64,000 nt of DNA. It comes from Laguncularia racemosa (Eukaryota; Streptophyta; Magnoliopsida; Myrtales; Combretaceae). Below the pieces are notes generated by a model. It was not told the origin of the DNA. It worked only from the letters and a program-made list of their open reading frames with translations, and ran no database searches. Positions 36,551-46,734 of this stretch are shown here, one piece after another (within the stretch, counting starts at the first letter, position 1; each line of letters opens with the position of its first letter). The stretch spans positions 124,001 to 188,000 of the forward strand of contig JBBMOL010000296.1 of the NCBI GenBank assembly GCA_037954665.1. The letters run 5' to 3'. The position numbers and the translations under genes were made by a program.

Positions 36551-37558
36551 TGACAGGAATCAGACTCTTCCAAGACCTATCACCAGGGCCCGAGTTAAAG
36601 GTCTCCAAAATCTAGCTTTGAGGGTTTTGCTAGAGAAACCTAACCTTGAGAAATCTAACCTACTTCCTACATCTTTGCACTATAATTTTGATGCATTTCA
36701 GCAGGTTCATTTGTCAGTCTTACAGGATGCAAAAACACCCATACTACTAAGCGAATCAATGTTGTCAACGGAACCTGATTCAAAAGCTTCTTAAAGACCG
36801 GCATCATGAAGGACCATTTCTTTTATATATTTATTCTTTTATGAACTATTTTGATTGTATTTTGGTTTTGGGACACTTTTATTTCCTTGTAATTTTCATT
36901 TAGGACTAACCACCTTAAAAGTGGCAAACTTGTAATTTTGACCACTTTCTAACCCTAGGAGTAGCAAGTATAAATACTTTCTTAAGAGAGGGTTTGGGGA
37001 GGCCATATTTTGCAAAATTGAGAGACACATTCACGTGTGGAATTAGGGTTCTTTCCTTAGTTCAAAACTCTTATCAATTTCAACCTAAGAATTGGAATTG
37101 TGGCGAGTGCGACGAAGGGGAATTGTGAGTCATATTGATTCCATCTTTGTTGTATGTTCATTTCTTCTCTAGTGAGTCATATCTAGGGTAGATTTGGATC
37201 TTTCTTGGATATATTTGTGTTTGTTTTTCGAGAATAATCATCTTTTAAGATTGATTGTTCGTTGAGAATTGAATTGCTCTTAGTGATTGGCATGAATTAG
37301 CAAGGTTGGAAGGGTGTGAGTTCCTGGTTTTTGAGCTTGTCTTTTTCATCCATTTCATGTGTAATTATCTTGTTCTTATTGTTGATTAGTGAAATTTCTC
37401 ATTAGTGGAAGTTAATTGAATCTTTGAATCATTGGATTTCATCATAATTCCATTAGGGTCACACAATTTCTTAGTCACTTGGATCGGTTTTGTATGAGAC
37501 TTGAGACTTGTTTTCTTGAGTCATTTGATTGTGCTTGGAGGTGGTTTTGAGCGCATCA
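36551..37558 (+). repeat. 3' LTR of A3
   Basis: It starts TGACAGGAATCAGAC right after the purine tract CCCGAGGAGA and ends GAGCGCATCA. It is 1,008 bp long. The pol frame continues into it for about 80 codons (36,498-36,794 in one frame) with ITRARVKGLQNLALRV. The TATA box is at 36,969-36,976. Several single-base differences from the 5' copy are visible, among them the first bases and the last ones (GCGCATCA against GCACATCA). Confidence 0.92.
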
Positions 37559-37563
37559 GTTGA

Positions 37564-38560
37564 GAGTCTCTTTGAATGTTATGAGATCGATGATAATACT
37601 AGATTTCGATTGGCTACTATCGAGTTTACAGGATACGCTGCACTATGGTGGAAGAATTTGATTATCAGCAGGCGTAGGGATGGGGAGGCTGAGATTCAGA
37701 CATGGAGGGATGTGAAAAGGGTGTTGAGAAAAAGATTTATTCCTGAGCACTACAAACAAGAACTGTTTATGCAATTGCAAACTTTGAGGTAGGGAGGCAA
37801 GACAGTGGATGATTATGTGTAGGAATTTGAAACCCTTATGATTAGATGTGGTTGAATCGAACCTCCAGAAAAAACCCTAGCACGCTTCGTCTCAAGTGTG
37901 AAATATGAGATAGTGTGTATTGTTGAGCTGCAGCACTATAGTACATTTGATGAGGCAATTCAGTTAACCTTGAAAGTGAAGAGGCAAAGGAGGTCTAACT
38001 GGTTCAGGGCTTCGAGCAGTAGGCCCAATACTGCTACCAGACCCATAGCAGCTGACGATCGATCAAGGGGACAAAGGCGGTAGGTAAGACAGTGAGAGTA
38101 GCAGACAAAACTACCCCTAACACTGCCAGAGAAAATGTACCCACTAGGAAGGGTAAAGAAGTAATAGCACCAGATGTGAGGTGGACTGCTCCCAGATTTA
38201 CTAATGGAAAAGCACGCTAGATCAAATGCTTTAAATGCATGAGATTTAGGCATATGGCAGCACAGTGTCCAAATAAGAGGGTGATAACTGTTATGGAGGG
38301 CGTTGGGGAAGATGTTGAGGTTGAGGAGGAATAGGTTGAGCCTATAGATTTTCCTGTAGCACTGCAGGAGTATTATGATGGCCAGACTGTAGAAACATAT
38401 GAGGAGCATACTGGTAAACAATATCTACCTATTAATGTGTTACGCAGGCCTCTAACCATATCTCCTAATGCTAGAGACATTCAGAGGGAGAACATTTTTC
38501 ACACCACTTGCTGGATCAAAGGTAACCTTTGTATACTCATCATTGATAGTGGTAGTTGCA
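37564..38560 (+). pseudogene. gag, C-terminal part, and protease start (element A2)
   Basis: This is the other half of the A2 gag, displaced by A3. It has RFRLATIEFTGYAALWWKNL and KRVLRKRFIPEHYKQELFMQ (gag core), then a CCHC zinc knuckle C-x2-C-x4-H-x4-C at 38,227-38,268. The frame goes on to protease (RENIFHTTCWIKGNLCILII and DSGSC) and stops at the insertion of the Athila-like piece. Several stops stand where Gln or Arg is expected (after QLQTLR, in DDYV-stop-EFE). The rest of A2 would lie beyond the right edge of the window or be lost. Confidence 0.85.
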
Positions 38561-39931
38561 AGTAGATTGAGAAATCACCTATATAATTAGATCTAGTGTA
38601 ACTGAAAAGTGTTGCATGCAATCCTAGAGATAGGATGACATAAATCTTCTGAATTAAAGCCAAACGTAATTAAGGAATTCAAAGATCAATAATGCAATCT
38701 TAGGGGTTTTAATTAAGGAGTGATCTCGGTTAATCAACCTAAGGTTAGAAATTAATAACCTTGAGAAAGATGTTAATTTAATTATGGAATTCCTACGGTT
38801 AAGTAATTAAAGACGAAATTGGAATTATCTCTAGTAAATTATATATGATTTTATGGGGAAACTAAATCTAGATTCATGTTCTTGCAATATTAATTTTAAC
38901 TCTTTAGTACGTCTATTTTTCTATAATTTTAAGTATTTTGTAGTTAAAATTCGTTTAGTTAATTAATCAATCTTAATTTGACAGTTAGATAATAGAGTCC
39001 TAGTTTGTATTAGTAGTTGTAGTCTTTATGGGATGACAATTGTAATTAATCCACTTTATTACACTAATTGATGGTTCACTTACCTTACAATAAGTTTTTG
39101 GTGCCATTATCGAGAACTTCAATATTAAGAATGCTTGTTACTTTATTAATCTAATCATTGTTTTCCTTTATTTTCCTTCCTTCTCTTTTCATCTGTTTGC
39201 TAATCTTCTTGTAACTAAATCCAAGGCTTTCTTTTGCAATGTATGACTAGGAGCAGTTCAATGGACCTTCTAGAAATCAACCTTAAAATTAAGAGAACTA
39301 TCAAAGGGTTGAGGAAGAGCATTAAACAAACATTGGATGAGTTAAATCTAGGATCTCCTTCGAAAATTAAGGCTAAAGAGTAAAACTAACCAATAGATAT
39401 GGAAAATAACAGGAACTAGAATGTAGTTAAGATTATGTCTGATTATGTGAGACCTGAACTTATTGGGCTGACTCAAGCATTGCTAGGCTAGCTATTGTTG
39501 TAAATAATTTTGAGATTAAACCTAACATCATCCAGATGGTGTAGTAATTTGTCCAATTTGATGGCTTGCAAGATGAAAACCTTAATGCTCATATTTTTAG
39601 TTTTCTGGAAATATGTGAAACCTTTAAAATTAATGGGGTTAGTGATGATACTATATTGCTGTGATTGTTTCCGTTCTCATTAAGAGGCAAGGCGAAGCAA
39701 TGGTTAAATTTTCTTCTACGAAGATCAATCACTACATGGGATGAAATGGCTGAGAAATTTTTAGAGAAATATTTCCCACCTGCTAAAACCATAAAACTCA
39801 GAAATGATATTTTTACTTATGCTCAGAATGAATTTGAGACATTATATGATACATAGGAGATCTTTAAAGGCTTGTTAAGAAGATGCCTACATTACAGTCT
39901 CCTACTTTGGATGCAAATCCAAACATTCTTG
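38561..39931 (+). mobile_element. Athila-like element fragment G (5' LTR, PBS, gag)
   Basis: It interrupts the A2 protease immediately after the D-S-G-S-C motif. The piece from about 38,561 to 39,089 looks like an LTR ending CCTTACA. It is followed at about 39,098-39,117 by TTGGTGCCATTATCGAGAAC, a decayed form of the TTGGCGCCGTTGCCGGGGAA site beside Athila LTRs. A gag frame starts at 39,243 (MTRSSSMDLLEI) and keeps RGKAKQWLNFLLRRSITTWD and KFLEKYFPPAKTIKLRND at 39,685-39,815, the Athila-type gag core, with several stops. Element E cuts it at 39,931. The exact left terminus and its target duplication are unclear. Confidence 0.65.
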
Positions 39932-41145
39932 ATGTGCCTAAAATCAAGATTAAGCACATGTAAAACCAATTTGAAAGACAATCAAACAATGTCAATCAAA
40001 CTAGTTATTTAAATGGTGCAAATCCTCAATACTTGTAACCAATTCTTCAACTAAGAAGTGATCAATATAGATATCCAAATGTGATTGCTCTGATACCAAA
40101 AAGATGATGTGCCTAAAAGGGGATTAAGCACATGCAAATTAAACCAAATAACAATCTCTAAGGACTAGCATAATTCGGTTCAAGGAAGGCAATTATAGCG
40201 TGACCCTAATTGCAATATATGGACCGAATGATGAATTAAATGTAATAAATCAACACAATAGTATAATCCTCAATGGTAATCACAAATTATAATCCAAAAC
40301 CCACGTGATTACTACTAACAATCCACAAGAAAATAACTATGATCCCCTATTCCACAGCTAATACTTTCACGGCTCAAGAAACATGCACAATGGATGAACC
40401 GAATTCAAGTGTAAAAGTAACTCAATTAAGCACAAAAATTCGAATGATTATGAATAAAATCTAACCAAGAAAAATTCCAATTCAACCTTATATATTACAC
40501 ACTAGAGAAGAAAAGAAATCACAACAAATTGAAATTGATATAACTCACAATTTCAAGTGTTACACTCGCTACAATCTCAACTTTTCGGATTAAAATTGAT
40601 AAGAGGAAGTTTAAAATAGGAAACCCTAATTCTCTCACATGAAAATGAGTGTCTTAATCTAAAAATTGGCCTCTTAAAACCCTACTTTGAGTAAGTATTT
40701 ATACTTGCTCCCTTTAGGGTTAGAAAGTACATAAAATTACAACTATGTCACTTTTAGGGTGGCCGGTCTTAAATGAGAATTACAAAGAAAATAAGAGTTT
40801 CCCAAAAGAAAATACAACATAAAATAGTCCATAGAAAAATTACAAAATAAAGGAAAATAGTCTTCATCATGCTAGCTCTTTCATAGGATTCGTCGGCCTA
40901 GCTCATCACTGGTTCAGGTCGGTCCATGGATAACCCACAAGCTGAGTCCGAGTAAGTTTGTCCATCGCCCTATAAAGCTTGTTAAGTGTGCCTGTTGGAA
41001 TATATAATACATGAATAAGAGAAAAGAGGTTAGTAAACAAATAATTCCAAGGTCGATTTGTTTAAAATGGGCCCTCGTCGCCAATATTCAAAATCCTTTG
41101 GTTCTTGCCCTAATGATAGGTCTTGTCGAATTTTGATTCATATCA
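39932..41145 (-). repeat. Compound 3' LTR of element E with internal PBS
   Basis: On the minus strand it begins TGATATGAATCAAAATTCG at 41,145. A normal LTR terminus (TTTTAGGCACATCA) is reached at 40,105, followed by TGGTATCAGAGC (40,087-40,098) and about 155 bp that align with the same segment of copy A1, and then a second terminus at 39,932. Total length is 1,214 bp against 1,215 bp in A1. The TATA box region (AAGTATTTATACTTGC on the plus strand) is near 40,695. Confidence 0.8.
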
Positions 41146-41450
41146 TCTCCTTGGGCCTCAAAAAGATTTGTCCTCAAATCTGGCAGATTAAATACAGTAG
41201 AGACTATGTTTTCTCCTAGCAATCCATTTGAAGAAGTATTTCTATAGAATCCCAATATCTAAAATACCACAAGGGGTGATTGTTTTCTCTCCTCCATTTT
41301 TATGATATATCTCATCTGCAACACAAATAATGACTCATTATCCACTAAGGTCTCCCCTATCTCAACCCATTCCACTGATATTGTTTCCTCCTTTTCTAAC
41401 TCATCTGTATGGCACTGATCCTCATAGCCCTCATATGGTTGGCCCAACTG
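41146..41450 (-). pseudogene. Conserved linker peptide region of element E
   Basis: A frame on the minus strand reads VEIGETLVDNESLFVLQMRY and MEERKQSPLVVF and, past a stop, continues to the purine tract. C1 has the same peptide intact at 49,751-50,030. A3 lacks it between integrase and LTR. No known domain is recognised. It may be the end of pol or an added region in the deletion derivatives. Confidence 0.5.
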
Positions 41451-41511
41451 CTTACAGTAAAGGTTAGTACATTTGTGTCTGACAAATTTTATGCTCTAAG
41501 GGTTGGCTCAA

Positions 41512-41985
41512 CTACTCATGGCCCTCTGATGGTCTACTGATTTGTTGCTGAACCCTTTGAACATCTGAAGGCGACATCGGATTCAGAATAATTCGTTTTC
41601 CCTCCTTCTGGAATACATAAGTATTCCTGAAGCCATCATGTAAGACCTTCATGTCATATAACCAAGGCCTGCCAAGCAATATATGGGATGCACACATAGG
41701 CAAAATATCACACTCAATCTCATCAAAGTATTTATCCCCTACACTGAATGGTACCCTAGCTCTTTGGGTCACATGCAAACTTCCTTGATCACTAAGCCAA
41801 TGCAATGTATATGGTTTAGGATGTGGAGTAGTAGCAAGTTTTAGTTTCGATACTAACAATGCTGCTACCACATTGGTACAACTACCACTATTAACTATAA
41901 GGACACATAAATTTCCTTGTACCCTACAAGAAGTATGGAACAAGTTTTCCCTTTGTTCATCATCCTTAGTAGTAGTTGTAGTCAA
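41512..41985 (-). pseudogene. Retropepsin of element E
   Basis: A 157-residue open frame contains EQRENLFHTSCRVQGN, SGSCTNVVAALLVSKL, ARVPFSVGDKYFDEIECD and ILLGRPWLYDMKVLHDGF, the full protease region of the family. The catalytic motif, D-G-G-S in A3, here is N-S-G-S, so the active-site Asp is lost. Upstream is the same short start peptide as in A3 (MSSEM..YANVLR), with no gag between. The frame is otherwise less damaged than in A3. Confidence 0.85.
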
Positions 41986-43823
41986 TTTCTAGCGCAATAC
42001 ATTAGCGTAATGAAACATTTCACTAGACATGATTGTGTTCAAACCCAACAACACAATAATTATCTTTACACTTCCATAGTTCAAGTACACAACCAAGCCA
42101 CAAATGAAGTACACTCAACTACTTTCAAGTAGATAGAATTAAATTCAACTATAAGTGTTTAAGTAACTAGTTCAATTACTTTCACACTTTAGTGACTTGT
42201 TTGAATTTTAAATTCTATTACTTATCGAGTCTAATTTTTGCATTCCCATTCCTAATCCGATCTAGACTAGACTCTATTCTCATCTAATGTAGATCCTCGA
42301 CTTGAGTTAGGAATTTCATTTGATTTTTTGAGTCGCCACCCAACTGTTGTTGGGAAATATTGAATTAAGACTAAAGGCGCGGATTAGTCTTAATTTGGAC
42401 CACTAGTCGTCGTTATTTCCCCTTCTCGTTTTTGAAAAGAGGAAAAGGGAAAACCAGAGTTTCTAAGTCCGGAGGCTAACCTATTAAAACCTTACGGTTA
42501 CCACCTAATCTCCTAAAATTGTTCCTATTTAGAAATGTGTTTTATTGTGTTTCTGTTACTTTTTATTATGTTTTTGAATTATTTCAAGAAAATGATTTTT
42601 TATTTCATTTTATGGGTTGACCCGAATGGGTGCCTACGTACCTGCTATCCAGGATTAAACAAGCCGTAGTTCGCTTTTCTGAAAACTTTAAGTGTGTTTG
42701 TGAATTTTAATTTTGAAATCTCTTTTGCTTTATGTTTTTACTATTTTTTTGGGATTTTCTAAAAAATCTAAGCCTAAACTTTTATCTGATTTAAAAAAAT
42801 GGTTTTTAGGAAAAACATCAATTTTGGATTTATTTGAGAAAATGATTTTTCTAAGTGATAAAACTCATTTGTTTTTCTATAATTTTTGATTTTTTTTATT
42901 AATTTTTATTATTTTTGTGATTTTTATGATTTTTTATGATTTTTATGATTTTTTCGATTTTTCCTTATTCTTCTCCAATTTTTATAATTTTTATGAGTTT
43001 TCATGATTTTTTTAAAATTTTGTTATTTATTTATTTTTTTATATTATAATTTTTATTAATTTTTCATAATTTTTGTTAAAACTTTTATCCTAAATTATTA
43101 TCTATCCTATTTTAAAACCTAAAGTTTTGTTATTATTTTTCTAATATTTATATTGTTTTTCTACATTTTTATTATTTTTCTACATTATTAAATCCTAAAG
43201 AAATCTAATTTCTAACATTTTCCTATTTATGGAAATAAAAATAAAACATAAATAAATAAATAACAAAAAAATTAATAATAAATAACAAAATAATAAATCA
43301 AATCGGAATAAAAACAAATAAATAAAGTAAATAAATAAATTAAAAAAATCGGGAAAATCCGACTCACCTGGATCCGAGTCGGTGCATAGGTCAGGTTGAA
43401 TCGGGTCGGGTCGGATCGGTCGGACACAGCGGCGGAGGATGCTCGTTCACGGCGTTCCGGCGGTCTTTTGTCACGGGTGAGGTGTCGAATCCTAGCTTCT
43501 CGAGGGTGCTGAATCCAATGGTGGCGGTGGTTTGCTCCCAGAACGTCTCTTGGTGGCTGCTTGGCTCCGATCGGCGGTTCGCGGTTTTGGGTTTCCTCCG
43601 ATGCTCTCCAATTTGCTCTCTTTTCTCACTTTCTCTCAATTGTGATTCGTGCCTTGGCTTCCTCCCTTCGATTTCTATTTATAGGCACTTGAAACCGAGC
43701 TGGATAAGCTCGGATTTCCTCCGATGGAAGCTAATCGGATTTTCGGTTAAAAAAAAAACTCCGATTTGTGTAAATCCATCGATTTGTTGTGATTTGATTC
43801 CAATTAGATGATGTTTATCTCAT

Positions 43824-44677
43824 TGATATGAACCACGCCAACCCGTGACGAAACCCAATACCAATACGTTCGGAATTCGTTGCCTAAGATGCCCAAACAC
43901 CTAAAGTGGAAACCGCGACCCGTTGTCTATAAGCGAGACAAGAACCTTGGTATAATGTGAAGACGCCACAATCGGGATGAAAGACCGATTGATAAGTCGG
44001 GATGAACGCCACGGAAATCAATTCGATAAGTTCGATTTAGTTCTTGAAGAACCAAGAGAGGAGCCTCTCAAAAGTGTTTAATGTTCAAAGATGTAAATTC
44101 TATGTTATCTCTATTCTAAACCCTAGGAGCTTTTATACTAGGGTTACAATTTGTGAAAATACAAGCCCAAAACGACGCAGCTTAGATAAGTTGCGTAAAA
44201 AACACAAGACAGAACAATAAAGGCTGGCGGTGTAGCCATGAAGGCCAGTGGCGTTGGATTAAAGGCCGGCGGCCTTGAGCCGGCCTTGAAGAGATACATG
44301 GCCGTGTACTTCTAGACGTGTATCTTTCTGTGGATTTGCTTGACTCCATACACGGCCGTGCCTTTTAGCCGTGTATCTAGCCGTGTATGATTCTATGCAA
44401 TCTTGGAATTCCTACACGGCCATGCCTTGAACATACACGCCCTCTTCAACTCGTGTCCGGTGTAACTTGTATAAAAGCAAGGGTCTTCCCATGGTTGTTC
44501 CAATCCGTTCCAACTTCATGATTGCTCTAATCCTTTTCGGCTTCATGGACAACCTTTATCAACCCGTTAAGTGCTTCCTTGAATCGTTTCGCTTGATTTC
44601 TCATGATCGGTCTAGGCGACACTTCAAGAGGATCCACATTTCTTCTTCCGGCTTAGCTCTCATCATGGATCTCATCA
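43824..44677 (-). repeat. 3' LTR of B2
   Basis: On the minus strand it opens TGATGAGATCC and ends GGTTCATATCA, 854 bp. It carries CACGG/CCGTG palindromes at 44,290-44,430, a TATA box (TATAAAAG) at about 44,135-44,142 and then the leader. The intact site CTAGCCGTGTATG near 44,378 shows the target sequence that C1 used in the other LTR. Confidence 0.92.
44290..44460. repeat. CACGNNCGTG palindrome cluster in the B2 LTR
   Basis: ACATGGCCGTGTAC, ACACGGCCGTGCC, AGCCGTGTATC and ACACGGCCATGCC follow each other here, about 150-320 bp upstream of the LTR TATA box. The motif type and its placement are those of the unrelated family S LTRs. Confidence 0.8.
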
Positions 44678-45165
44678 TTCCCCTCCTCTTGAAAAGGATT
44701 TGTCCTCAAATCATTGCCTGCATCAAATGGACTAAGATCAGTAACATAAAATGTGACACTTATTAGATACTCACCTGGTAAATTTTTCTTGTAGGCATTA
44801 TCATTGATTTTCTCAAGCATCGGAAATGGACCGTCTCCCCTAGGGTTCAACTTGGATCTCCTCTGCAATGGTAAAGTCTCCTTGCGAAAATGCATCCAAA
44901 CCCAATCTCCAGGCTGAAAAATCTTGGGTCTCCTGTCCTTGTTCACCCTTAAAGCGACCCTGGCATTTTGTTTTACCATCTTAATCTTTACCTGTGTATG
45001 TAGCTTTTTAACGAAATCTGCCTTAGAATCAGCATCAAAACTCACAGACTTGTTAAGTGGCAATGGCAATAAATAAATAGGAACCAATGGGTTAAAACCA
45101 TACATAATCTCAAATGGTGAACAATGAGTAGTGCTATATAAAGCCCTGTTATATGCAAACTCCAC
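44653..45165 (-). pseudogene. Integrase C-terminal part of B2
   Basis: The frame reads EFAYNRALYSTTHCSPFEIM, then GDWVWMHFRKETLPLQRRSK and LNPRGDGPFPMLEKINDN, ending in the VTFYVTDLSPFD block and running on through the purine tract into the LTR. It is separated from the upstream frame by one stop (TGA at 45,184-45,186 where Trp is expected). The frame is otherwise intact and closely related to B1 at the left edge. Confidence 0.88.
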
Positions 45166-45183
45166 AAATGGTAGACAATCCTT

Positions 45184-46734
45184 TCAAGTCCTAATGTTCT
45201 TCTCTATGATTGCCCCTAACAATTGAATTAAAGTCCTGTTAACCACATCAATTTGCCCATCAGTTTGTGGGTGACAGATAGTTGAAAACATCCGTTTAGT
45301 TCCTAACTTTTCCCACAATACTCTCCAAAAATGACTCAAAAATTTCTTATCTCGATCACTAACAATGCTTCTAGGTATACCATGCGGACGCACTACCTTT
45401 CTAAAGAACAAATCAACAATGTGTATAGCATCATCAGTTTTATGACAAGGAATGAAATGAACCGTTTTAAAAATCCTATCCACAACCACAAAATTAGAAT
45501 CTCGACCATGCTTAGGCCTAGATAATCCTAACACAAAATCTATGGAAATGTTTATCCATGGCTTACGAGGAATGACACTATACTCATATAACCAATCTAA
45601 GAAGTCATCTAAACAAGGAATGGGATGACGATACTTTACTGTAAGGTTGTTAATGGCGCGGCAGTCAACACACATTCTCCATGTCCCATCCTTCTTAAGC
45701 ACCAAAATCACAGGCACTGCACATGGACTCATGCTCTCTCTCACATATCCCTTCTCCATTAACTCATCTACCTTCCTTTGGAGTTCCTTCGGAAAGACAT
45801 TTTCAAAATCCTGCACAATAGACACAACTACACTAGGCAAAGAGTCAGATAGTTCGTTAGTATTAAGACATGTTTCCTTAAAAACCAGCAACAACATAGG
45901 TTGCCTTATCACTAACGCTCTCCTTACTATACTCGCTCTTGACACACAACTCTCCTTTTGCAAGGCTGCCCTCTCCTTTTCACTCACCACCAAAGTTGAT
46001 CCCCCTTCAACTTGGACTCTCACACTCTTTCCAGCCTTCCTCTCCTTTTCCTTTTGATCTTGACTTTTATATTCCTTTTTCTTCTCATTGTCTTTTGCTC
46101 TCTCACTCTCACTTTGCTTTTCACTCACCTTGTGTTTTGCAAACGACTGTTGTAGCTGCAATTGATCCTCATACACTTGTTTAGGTGTTAACGGTTTAAG
46201 ATTAAAGCTTTTCCCTTGGTGAACAAGCGTATACTTGTTAGAAAAGCCATCATGAACAACCTTTCTATCAAATTGCCATAGCCTCCCCAACAACACATGA
46301 CATGCTTGCATTGGCACTACATCACATAACACCTCATCCTCATACCTTCCAATGCAAAAACCAATCAATGCTTGCTTACTCACCTTAGTCTCTCTACTAT
46401 CATTCAACCACTGCAATTTATATGGACTAGGGTGTCTAATAGTTTTGAGCCCCAGCCTCTCAACAATAAAATTGCTCACTACATTGGTGTAACTTCCCCC
46501 ATCAATAATCAAACTACAAATGTGATCTCCTAGATAACATCTAGTATGAAATATATTCTCTCTTTGCACCTCCTCTTCTTCCTTCACCTGCACATTCAAA
46601 GCTCGCTTCACTATTGCCACTAGCCTTCCCATTGCAGGCTCCTCATCATCACTAGCATCCTCTAATGGAGGCATATCATCTTCTTCACTATCCCCCTCAG
46701 TCTCATACTCTCCATCATCACGCAAAATCATCAC
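45184..46734 (-). pseudogene. Protease-RT-integrase fusion of B2 with in-frame deletion
   Basis: A 516-residue open frame. Acidic gag end (about 1-40), protease (RENIFHTRCYLGDHICSLII and DGGSYTNVV, about 60-170), a Lys/Glu-rich linker (about 200-250), then the RT start with VDELMEKGYVRESMSPCAVP and DGTWRMCVDCRAIN to PIPCLDDFLDW. At about 45,600 it jumps directly to integrase: WINISIDFVLGLSRPKHGRD, IVSDRDKKFL and CHPQTDGQIDVVNRTL. RT motifs with the catalytic Asp pair, all of RNase H and the integrase zinc domain are missing, yet the frame stays open. The third catalytic integrase residue is Asp (QIDVVNR) in place of the usual Glu. Confidence 0.9.

Larger units (their letters stand above)
29807..37558 (+). 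mobile_element. Ty3/gypsy element A3, gag-less, nested in A2 gag
   Basis: LTR-PBS-leader-protease-RT-RNase H-integrase-PPT-LTR. It is flanked by a perfect 5-bp duplication, GTTGA (29,802-29,806 and 37,559-37,563), and splits the A2 gag. After removal of S2 and its duplicated pentamer the 5' LTR is 1,008 bp, exactly the length of the 3' LTR. The leader is followed by a short start peptide and then directly by protease, so gag is missing. All coding parts carry stops or frameshifts. Domain order and the integrase C-terminal blocks place it with chromoviruses, CRM-like or a near relative. Confidence 0.9.
39932..42235 (-). mobile_element. Family A element E, deleted and truncated, nested in G
   Basis: On the minus strand: leader end, start peptide, protease, a short linker frame, purine tract and a compound 3' LTR ending at 39,932. 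RT, RNase H and integrase are missing, as is gag. Its left flank ATTCT (39,927-39,931) would be one copy of the target duplication. The right side stops at about 42,235, in sequence matching the A2 leader at about 29,090, where Ogre-type element F begins. The 5' LTR of E should therefore lie beyond F, outside the window. Confidence 0.75.

Noticed and set aside
43391..43811. Frames on both strands in the GC-rich block of the F LTR
   Set aside because: They lie in LTR sequence next to its promoter and show no homology. GC-rich DNA has fewer chance stops.
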